This document shows, piece by piece, positions 6,646 to 11,382 of a stretch of DNA of 11,382 nt. The notes beneath the pieces are model-generated. The model made no database searches and was not told where the DNA came from. It saw only the letters and a list, made by a program, of their open reading frames with translations. The stretch's first letter is position 1. Every line of letters starts with the position of its first letter. The stretch lies in NCBI GenBank assembly GCA_030754655.1, contig JASLZX010000025.1, forward strand, positions 1 through 11,382. The letters run 5' to 3'. The DNA comes from UBA8886 sp002731655 (GTDB lineage Archaea; Thermoplasmatota; Poseidoniia; MGIII; CG-Epi1). The position numbers were made by a program, and so were the translations under genes.

Positions 6646-7932
6646 TCAACCAAGTAACAATCGCTTGCCCTTGGCCGCCGCGTCCCCGCGCGCCCGCTGC
6701 GGCACAATCAGCGCCACTGCCCACGACGGGACCGCGCGCTGCTGCAGCGCCTCCGCCAGCGGCGAGTAGCGTTTGAGTGACCGCAGCCGCCCACCATCGA
6801 GCACGCGGATGGCGGTCGAGGCGATGCGCGGCTCGGAGAGCAGCAGTTCGGCCAGCGGCAGGTCGATGATGACTTCGCCTGGCTCCAGCCCGAGCCGCTT
6901 GGCGATGCGCGCTTCCGCGCGGCGGCGTTTGTCGGCGTCGGCCAGCGGCTTGAGCGGTTCGCGGTGCTCGTCGCCGATTTCCTGTGGTGAGAGCGCCCAG
7001 GCGACCTTGTAGAGCCGGCGATAGCGTAGCCGTTGGAGCGTCTCGCGCTGGAAGCCGCCCAGTGCCTCGAGCCGCGCATCGAGCTCGGCGTCGACCAGCG
7101 ACTGCACTTCCAGCGCGCCAAGGTCCTCGATTTGCTCGACCGCGCGCGCCATCATCAGCTCGGCGATGCGCACGGTCTTGTGGAAGTAGACTGCCGAATA
7201 CATCAGCGTCCGCGCCACCAGCATCCCCTCGACCGCCGGCACGCCAGAGCGGGAGATGACCAGCTGGTTGTTGTGCAGCACCAGCGAGTGGACCAGCCGC
7301 TCGCCGTCAATCGTGCCGTGCGCCACGCCGGTATAGTGCGAGTCGCGCAGCAGGTAATCTATCTGGTCGGCGTCGACCGTCGAGTGGACCACCTGCCCGC
7401 GGTAGGCCGGCCCGGAGTAGTGTGCCTGCCCGTCGTGGACCGCCAGCCGCGACTGCTCGCCTTCGCCAACGGAGCCGGTCACCAGCGCCGCCACTTCCTC
7501 CGGGTCGAGGTCGTGCGCCGCCAGGACTTCGGGAATGGTCGGCCCCGCCAGCACCGTATCGGGTGGCGGCTGCCGGCCGGTTATGATGTCCTTGGTAATC
7601 GCCATGTGGTCGACGCCTAGCCGCTCGTGCAAAATGGCCTCGAGCGTGTGCGAATAGGGGCCGTGCCCTACATCGTGCAGCAGCGCCGCGGACGCAATCA
7701 GTGCGGTCTCCGCGTCGTCGAGCCCGAGGTTGCGGCAGATGCGGCGCGCGGTGTGGCCGACTCCCAGCGAGTGCTCGAGGCGGGTGTGGTTCGCCCCTGG
7801 AAAAACGAGGTGCGCCAGTCCCAGTTGCCGGATGGAGGAGAGCTTCTGGAACTCGCGCGTCTCGAGCAGCGGCTCGAATGCTCCCTCGAGGGGAATTGCG
7901 CCATGCACGGCGTCATGCACCACCTGAGCCAT
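6646..7932 (-). CDS. HD-superfamily phosphohydrolase, SAMHD1/dGTPase-like (COG1078-type)
   Basis: A 428-residue metal-dependent phosphohydrolase of the family that includes SAMHD1 and bacterial dGTPases, which split dNTPs into deoxynucleoside and triphosphate. The motifs are in order: NHTRLEHSLGVG with H54, LLHDVGHGPYSH with the HD pair H86-D87 and H95, and VDADQIDYLLRD with the fourth metal ligand D189. Y193 and D197 align with Y315 and D319 of SAMHD1. Residues from 250 on (FHKTVRIAELM) continue the helical core, and the C-terminus (about 340-428) is a smaller mixed domain. There is no SAM or other added N-terminal domain. The ATG at 7932 lies 25 nt from a TTATAA box, so the mRNA is probably leaderless. 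It is divergent from the cupin gene and 69 nt upstream of the zinc-ribbon gene. dNTP hydrolysis is inferred from the family; members with other nucleotide substrates exist. Confidence 0.9.
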   Translation of the reverse strand: MAQVVHDAVHGAIPLEGAFEPLLETREFQKLSSIRQLGLAHLVFPGANHTRLEHSLGVGHTARRICRNLGLDDAETALIASAALLHDVGHGPYSHTLEAILHERLGVDHMAITKDIITGRQPPPDTVLAGPTIPEVLAAHDLDPEEVAALVTGSVGEGEQSRLAVHDGQAHYSGPAYRGQVVHSTVDADQIDYLLRDSHYTGVAHGTIDGERLVHSLVLHNNQLVISRSGVPAVEGMLVARTLMYSAVYFHKTVRIAELMMARAVEQIEDLGALEVQSLVDAELDARLEALGGFQRETLQRLRYRRLYKVAWALSPQEIGDEHREPLKPLADADKRRRAEARIAKRLGLEPGEVIIDLPLAELLLSEPRIASTAIRVLDGGRLRSLKRYSPLAEALQQRAVPSWAVALIVPQRARGDAAAKGKRLLLG

Positions 7933-7953
7933 GGGTCGCGAATGTCGGGACAG

Positions 7954-7959
7954 TTATAA
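7954..7959 (-). promoter_or_regulatory. TATA box of the HD phosphohydrolase gene
   Basis: TTATAA (palindromic) in the context CGCGGTTATAACTG on the minus strand is centred about 25 nt before the ATG at 7932. There is no Shine-Dalgarno sequence. Because the hexamer is self-complementary it could also fire on the plus strand, but the plus-strand cupin gene has a better-placed box of its own. Confidence 0.65.
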
Positions 7960-7975
7960 CCGCGCAGCCACCGGC

Positions 7976-7984
7976 AATATTAAG
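7976..7984 (+). promoter_or_regulatory. TATA box of the cupin gene
   Basis: The sequence aatattaag contains TATTAA centred about 26-27 nt before the ATG at 8007. This spacing favours the ATG at 8007 over the in-frame ATG at 7992 as the start, assuming a leaderless mRNA. Confidence 0.55.
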
Positions 7985-8006
7985 CCGCTCAATGCCCTCA
8001 TGGGGC

Positions 8007-8438
8007 ATGGGCGAAGAGGAACTTGCGCTGAGCGGCGAGCAGGTTGACCTGGCGCAGTTCGTGAATGACGAGGGCGGTATCTGGAGCCTGCGACAGGTCG
8101 AGAAGGTGCGTGGTTGGAACAGCATCGAGTATGGCGCTGGCCTGTCGGGGAAGAATACGCCGTCGACGGCGCTCTCGATGAACCGCGCCTACATCCTGCC
8201 GGGCGGGGTCGCGAAGGTGCACATCCACGTCGATTTCGACGTGATGATTTACCTGCTCAAGGGGAGCGTGCGGCACGAGTCGGTCGTGCATTCGGCGGGC
8301 GACATGTTCTACATCGAGCCGGGGCTGCCGCACGAAGTCTTCAACTGCTCCGATGACGACTGGGTCCACGCCGTTGTTGCGCGCTCGGACGCGTCTGAGT
8401 GGCAGAACATAATTCCCTACGACCGTGATTCAGATTAG
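8007..8438 (+). CDS. Small single-domain cupin protein
   Basis: A 143-residue protein dominated by one cupin beta-barrel. Motif 1 is PGGVAKVHIHVDFDVMIYLLKG (about residues 65-86), giving metal ligands H72 and H74, with D78 where many cupins have glutamate. Motif 2 is GDMFYIEPGLPHEVFN (98-113), giving H109. The first 35 residues are acidic and lie outside the barrel; the start at 8007 follows from the TATA spacing, and a start at 7992 would add only five residues. Cupins of this size include mannose-6-phosphate isomerase-like proteins, dioxygenases and ligand-binding proteins, so no substrate can be named. The gene ends 2 nt before the TATA box of the cystathionine beta-synthase gene on the same strand. 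A link to sulfur amino acid metabolism is suggested by position only. Confidence 0.85.
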   Translation: MGEEELALSGEQVDLAQFVNDEGGIWSLRQVEKVRGWNSIEYGAGLSGKNTPSTALSMNRAYILPGGVAKVHIHVDFDVMIYLLKGSVRHESVVHSAGDMFYIEPGLPHEVFNCSDDDWVHAVVARSDASEWQNIIPYDRDSD

Positions 8439-8440
8439 CA

Positions 8441-8446
8441 TTATAA
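8441..8446 (+). promoter_or_regulatory. TATA box of the cystathionine beta-synthase gene
   Basis: TTATAA in the context GCATTATAACCGG is centred 26-27 nt before the ATG at 8470, with no Shine-Dalgarno sequence. The box starts 3 nt after the cupin stop codon, so the transsulfuration pair has its own promoter, although read-through from the cupin gene remains possible. Confidence 0.7.
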
Positions 8447-8469
8447 CCGGCGCCACATCCCGGGGCGCG

Positions 8470-9924
8470 ATGGCCAGCACGAATGGGCAGGGCGGAGAGA
8501 ACGGCGCGCTGCCGGCCGGCCGCGCGCCGGTCCGGCCGCAGGTCCATGACAGCATCCTGAGTGCTATCGGGGAGACCCCGCTGGTGCGGCTGCCGGCCGG
8601 TTTCGAGCCGGGGGTCGAGTGCGAAATCCTGCTCAAGGTCGAGTTCACCAACCCGAGTGGCAGCATCAAGGACCGCATTGCGCTCTTCATGGTCCGCGAA
8701 GCCGAGCGCAAGGGGCTGCTCAAGCCCGGCGGGCGCATCGTCGAGTGCTCTTCCGGGAATACCGGCGCCGGGCTCTGCCTGGTGGCGGCGGCGCTGGGCT
8801 ACCCGATAACCATCGTCATCCCGGACAAGATGAGCCAGGAGAAAATCGACGTCCTGCGCGCCTACGGGGCCGAGGTGGTGGTCACCCCCGCCAACGTCGC
8901 GGTGGACCACCCCGACCACTACACCCGCAAGGCGCAGCAGATTGCCGAGGATACTCCCGGTGCGTGGTGGCCCAATCAGTATCACAACCCCGATAACACG
9001 GAGGGCCACTACCGCAGCACTGGCGCCGAAATCTGGCGGCAGTGCGAGGGGCGGCTCGACGCCTTCGTCGCCGGCGCCGGCACCGGCGGCTCGCTCGCCG
9101 GGGTCGCGCGCTACCTGAAGGAGCAGGACCCCACGGTGCAGGTGGTGGGGGTCGACCCGCCCGGCTCAATCCTGGCCGATTACTGGCGGACTGGCGAACT
9201 GGTCGAGCCCGGATTCTATTTCGTGGAGGGGGTCGGCGAGGATGAAGTCCCGGGCGCCTGGGACCCCGAAGTCGTCGACGACTACCGCGTGGTCACCGAC
9301 GCCGTTTCGTTCGCGATGGCACGCCGGCTGGCGCTGGCAACCGGCATTTTCGGCGGGGGCTCGACCGGCATGAACCTTGTCGCAACTCTCGACATCGCCC
9401 GCAAGCTCCCCGCCGAGGCGCGCGTCGTGACGCTGGTGCCCGATTCGGGGCGCGCCTACCTGAGCAAGGTCTACAGCGAGGACTGGCTGCGCGACTGGCG
9501 CCTCTTGCCACCAACCCCTGCGGCCGACGCGACGGTCGCCGACCTGGTACGCGATGGCGCCCGCGCCTGGGTCAAGCCGGGCGAGACGCTCTACTGGGCG
9601 GCACGGCACATGGGCGAACGCGGCGTCCGCCCGCTCCCCGTTCTTGAGGAGGAGGGCGGCGCGTTGCTCGGCGTGGTCGACGAGGCGCGAGTAATGGAAC
9701 TGCTCGCCGCCGGCGAACCGCTGGAGCTGCTGCTGGTGCAGGATTACATCGCCGAGGCGGGGCCGGTGCTCGATGCCAGCGCCCCGTGGAGTGAGGCGCT
9801 GGCCGTGCTGGCCGAGCAGGAGCGGGTGCTGGTGCGGGAGCCGGATGGCTGGGCATCGCTCGAGCGACGCGATATGTTAAGGGCGCTGCCGCGGCTGGAC
9901 CACGGAGGCACAACCGATGTCTGA
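8470..9924 (+). CDS. cbs: Cystathionine beta-synthase with C-terminal CBS-domain pair
   Basis: A 484-residue PLP enzyme of fold type II that would condense homocysteine with serine (or O-acetylserine) to cystathionine. Visible features are IGETPLVRL (33-41), the PLP lysine K67 in NPSGSIKDR, the substrate loop SSGNTG (94-99), the phosphate-binding loop GAGTGGS (202-208), and PDSGRAYLSKVYSEDW (324-339), which is more typical of cystathionine beta-synthases than of plain cysteine synthases. Residues 351-475 form two CBS-domain-like units, VADLVRDG...GVVDEARVMELL and VQDYI...RRDMLRAL, the likely regulatory Bateman module. There is no heme-binding N-terminal domain as in animals. The ATG at 8470 was chosen from the 26-nt TATA spacing; an in-frame GTG at 8425 would place the start inside the cupin gene. 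The next gene overlaps by 8 bp and encodes the partner enzyme. Confidence 0.92.
   Translation: MASTNGQGGENGALPAGRAPVRPQVHDSILSAIGETPLVRLPAGFEPGVECEILLKVEFTNPSGSIKDRIALFMVREAERKGLLKPGGRIVECSSGNTGAGLCLVAAALGYPITIVIPDKMSQEKIDVLRAYGAEVVVTPANVAVDHPDHYTRKAQQIAEDTPGAWWPNQYHNPDNTEGHYRSTGAEIWRQCEGRLDAFVAGAGTGGSLAGVARYLKEQDPTVQVVGVDPPGSILADYWRTGELVEPGFYFVEGVGEDEVPGAWDPEVVDDYRVVTDAVSFAMARRLALATGIFGGGSTGMNLVATLDIARKLPAEARVVTLVPDSGRAYLSKVYSEDWLRDWRLLPPTPAADATVADLVRDGARAWVKPGETLYWAARHMGERGVRPLPVLEEEGGALLGVVDEARVMELLAAGEPLELLLVQDYIAEAGPVLDASAPWSEALAVLAEQERVLVREPDGWASLERRDMLRALPRLDHGGTTDV
9904..9908 (+). promoter_or_regulatory. Shine-Dalgarno of the cystathionine gamma-lyase-family gene
   Basis: GGAGG lies 8 nt before the ATG at 9917, within the final codons of the cystathionine beta-synthase gene. 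It fixes the start of the downstream gene and supports one operon. Confidence 0.7.
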
Positions 9925-11110
9925 CCCCGACAAACACGTCCCGCCCAAGCGCGACCCCGACGCCCGCTTCGGGACCCGCGCCGTCCACGCCGGTTGGGAG
10001 CCCGACGAGCAGACCGGTGCGGTCATGCCGCCGGTATACCTGACCAGCACCTTCGTCCAGGACGGCCCCGGCCAGCCGCGCGGTGGCTACGAATACAGCC
10101 GTACCCAGAACCCCACCCGCTTCGCGCTGCAGGATGCGCTGGCCGACCTTGAGGGCGGCGCGGCCGCCTTCACCTTCGCCTCGGGGATGGCTGCCATCCA
10201 CACCCTACTGCTGACGCTCAAGCCGGGCGACCGCGTCGTCGCCGGCAAGGACCTCTACGGCGGCACCCACCGCCTCTTCAACCGGGTCATGGAGCGCTTT
10301 GGAGTCCTGATAGATTACGTCGACACGAGCGACCCCGCGGTCCTCGGGGCACTTCCCAAGGACACGCGGCTGCTCTACGTCGAAACTCCCTCCAACCCGC
10401 TGCTGACGATAACCTCGCTCGAGCAGGCGGTTGCGGGCGCGCGCAGGGTGGGCGCCGAGGTGGCGGTCGACAACACTTTTGCTTCCCCCGCGCTCCAACG
10501 CCCCATCGAGTTCGGCGCCGACTACGTAATTCATTCGACCACCAAGTATATCGCTGGCCACAGCGACGTCGTCGGCGGGGCGGTCGTGGTGCGCGACGAG
10601 GTGCACAGCGAGGACCTCTGGTTCCACCAGAATTCCGCCGGCACCGCGAACTCACCCTTCGATGCCTTCCTGACCCTCCGCGGCCTGCGCACCCTCGAGG
10701 TCCGCATTGAGCGGCACTGTGCCAACGCGCGCGCGCTGGCCGAATTCCTGCACAGCCATTCGGGGGTCGACCGCGTACTCTACCCCGGCCTCGCCAGCCA
10801 TTCGGGGCACGCTGTCGCCCGTGAGCAGATGTCAGACTTCGGCGGGATGCTCTCCTTCGATCTCCCCGGCGGGATTCCGCAGTCGTCCGCGTTGGTCAAG
10901 GCGGTCCGCATTTTCCAGCTGGCTGAGTCCTTGGGTGGAGTGGAGTCGCTGATTGAGCTCCCGGCGCCGATGACCCACGCCTCGGTCCCGCTCGAGGCGC
11001 GGCTGGCGAAGGGCATCACCGACGGGCTGGTGCGGCTCTCGGTCGGTATCGAGGACCCTGCCGACCTCATCGCCGACCTGGAGCAGGCGCTCGCGAAGGT
11101 CCAGATTTAA
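9917..11110 (+). CDS. Cystathionine gamma-lyase / gamma-synthase family PLP enzyme
   Basis: A 397-residue enzyme of the Cys/Met metabolism PLP family (fold type I). Conserved elements are FGTRAVHAGWEPD (18-30), YEYSRTQNPTR (58-68, with Y60 and R62 contacting the PLP phosphate of the neighbouring subunit), the SGMAA loop (89-93), Y114, ETPSNP (156-161), D185 in VDNTF, the PLP lysine K210 in HSTTKYIAGHSD, and SLGGVESLIELPAPMTHAS (338-356) with E343. Length is normal for the family. Lyase and synthase members cannot be separated reliably by eye. The 8-bp overlap with cystathionine beta-synthase favours cystathionine gamma-lyase, which cleaves cystathionine to cysteine, 2-oxobutyrate and ammonia. 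The gene ends convergently, its stop codon overlapping that of a tiny ORF on the other strand. Confidence 0.92.
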   Translation: MSDPDKHVPPKRDPDARFGTRAVHAGWEPDEQTGAVMPPVYLTSTFVQDGPGQPRGGYEYSRTQNPTRFALQDALADLEGGAAAFTFASGMAAIHTLLLTLKPGDRVVAGKDLYGGTHRLFNRVMERFGVLIDYVDTSDPAVLGALPKDTRLLYVETPSNPLLTITSLEQAVAGARRVGAEVAVDNTFASPALQRPIEFGADYVIHSTTKYIAGHSDVVGGAVVVRDEVHSEDLWFHQNSAGTANSPFDAFLTLRGLRTLEVRIERHCANARALAEFLHSHSGVDRVLYPGLASHSGHAVAREQMSDFGGMLSFDLPGGIPQSSALVKAVRIFQLAESLGGVESLIELPAPMTHASVPLEARLAKGITDGLVRLSVGIEDPADLIADLEQALAKVQI

Positions 11111-11175
11111 TAGCTCCCTAGCATGGGCCGCGCAAGGAATTTCCGCAGGTTCTCGGGCGAGGCGTCGTCGGTCAT
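11107..11175 (-). other. Tiny ORF (22 aa), possible gene remnant
   Basis: An ATG at 11175 opens a 22-codon frame whose product begins MTDDASPENLRKFLARP. It overlaps the stop of the preceding 19-codon ORF as ATGA and ends on the stop codon of the convergent cystathionine gamma-lyase-family gene. The composition looks like a normal soluble helical N-terminus, but the frame stops at once. It could be a fragment of a decayed gene, a small peptide gene, or chance. Confidence 0.25.
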
Positions 11176-11231
11176 TCCACCTCGTGGCCAGACATAACAC
11201 CGACAAGCAGCAGGAACGGCTGTGGACGCAT
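11172..11231 (-). other. Tiny ORF (19 aa) starting inside repeat copy 2
   Basis: An ATG at 11231, at the end of the repeated block, opens a 19-codon frame (product starts MRPQPFLLLVGVMSG) with a hydrophobic stretch. It lies about 25 nt from the CCTAAA element of the repeat, the same geometry as the antiporter gene at copy 1. The codon sequence after the shared block is unrelated to the antiporter. Whether it is translated is unknown. Confidence 0.22.
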
Positions 11232-11268
11232 CGGGGTTGCAGTGCCGGGTGGGTTTAGGGTTTTCTCG
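11224..11268. repeat. Imperfect direct repeat, copy 2
   Basis: This 45-bp block matches 250-299 with one substitution and small indels in the G-run region, one a/g change, and no tcca insertion. It starts within the last codons of the surface-protein gene on the minus strand (the TAA stop at 11255-11257 lies inside the CCTAAA element) and ends just after the ATG of the 19-codon ORF. The two copies share orientation and lie about 11 kb apart. Confidence 0.8.
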
Positions 11269-11382
11269 GGCGGCGCAGCGCGATGACGGCCACGGCGGCC
11301 ACAGCGGCGGCCAGCGACGGCGCGGGGATGCCGCGCTGGAGGCCATCGTCGTCACCACCACCCGCATCGTCAGCTGCATCTT
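11255..11382 (-). CDS. C-terminus of a surface protein with anchor/sorting-like tail (runs off right edge)
   Basis: The last 41 codons of a minus-strand gene that enters from the right edge. They read as an Asp/Gly/Ala-rich linker (residues 1-13 of the visible part, including GGGDDD), then GLQRGIPAPS, a hydrophobic stretch of about 14 residues (LAAAVAAVAVIAL), and a basic end RRPRKP before TAA. A low-complexity linker, short Pro/Gly motif, single helix and terminal Arg cluster form the tripartite layout of C-terminal anchors such as PGF-CTERM, though the exact motif differs. A different frame over the same bases is open for 90 codons, but its product is Arg/Pro/Trp-rich and unconvincing. The protein's main domain lies outside the window. 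Confidence 0.6.
   Translation of the reverse strand, partial: DAADDAGGGDDDGLQRGIPAPSLAAAVAAVAVIALRRPRKP

Noticed and set aside
8425..8469. GTG start for cystathionine beta-synthase inside the cupin gene
   Set aside because: It would add 15 unconserved residues and place the start upstream of the TATA box at 8441. The ATG at 8470 fits the leaderless spacing.
9572..10201. Minus-strand open frame opposite the transsulfuration genes
   Set aside because: It is Pro/Ala/Arg-rich without motifs and antisense to two well-supported enzymes.
11107..11379. 90-codon minus-strand frame at the right edge as a gene
   Set aside because: Its first part is Arg/Pro/Trp-rich and out of frame with the more convincing linker-helix-RR tail ending at 11255. 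Only its last 22 codons look protein-like, and these are listed separately.
1..11382. tRNA, rRNA, insertion sequence, attachment site, replication origin or CRISPR
   Set aside because: I looked for cloverleaf-like stretches, transposase motifs, terminal inverted repeats and regular repeat arrays, and saw none. The window is almost fully occupied by ordinary coding sequence.

Overview
The window looks like chromosomal DNA of a GC-rich archaeon. The evidence is a large subunit of archaeo-eukaryotic DNA primase with its four iron-sulfur cysteines, plus TATA-type boxes (TTATAA and variants) about 25-27 nt upstream of several start codons that lack a Shine-Dalgarno sequence, which is the pattern of leaderless archaeal transcripts. 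A lamin-tail surface protein, a membrane-anchored zinc-ribbon protein and a C-terminal anchor-type tail would suit a Thermoplasmatota-like marine euryarchaeon (Poseidoniales or a relative), but that placement is inference.

Layout, left to right. Positions 1-261 (minus) hold the N-terminus of a CAX-type Ca2+/H+ antiporter that runs off the left edge. Positions 304-3868 (minus) are a tightly coupled three-gene operon, transcribed right to left: ABC ATPase, ABC-2 type permease, and a lamin-tail-domain protein with an N-terminal hydrophobic anchor. Both junctions are 4-bp ATGA overlaps preceded by Shine-Dalgarno-like sequences. A compact palindromic TATA element at 3887-3902 separates this operon from the divergent priL gene (3919-5331, plus). 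priL converges, with a 6-nt gap, on a membrane protein with a cytoplasmic acidic/basic linker and zinc ribbons (5338-6576, minus). Upstream of that lies a SAMHD1/dGTPase-like HD phosphohydrolase (6646-7932, minus), divergent from a small cupin gene (8007-8438, plus). The cupin is followed by cystathionine beta-synthase with a C-terminal CBS-domain pair (8470-9924) and a cystathionine gamma-lyase/synthase-family enzyme (9917-11110). These two overlap by 8 bp and look like a reverse transsulfuration operon (homocysteine to cysteine). The right end (minus) holds the last 41 codons of a surface protein with a hydrophobic anchor-like tail, followed by two tiny ORFs.

The main unexplained signal is a roughly 45-50 bp imperfect repeat. 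One copy is the promoter and start region of the antiporter gene (250-299). The other is about 11 kb away at the right edge (11224-11268), in the same orientation, at the end of the surface-protein gene and in front of the two tiny ORFs. Other points to check are a long extra C-terminal region on PriL, a drop in GC content that straddles the ATPase/permease gene boundary, and the ABC/lamin-tail cassette itself.
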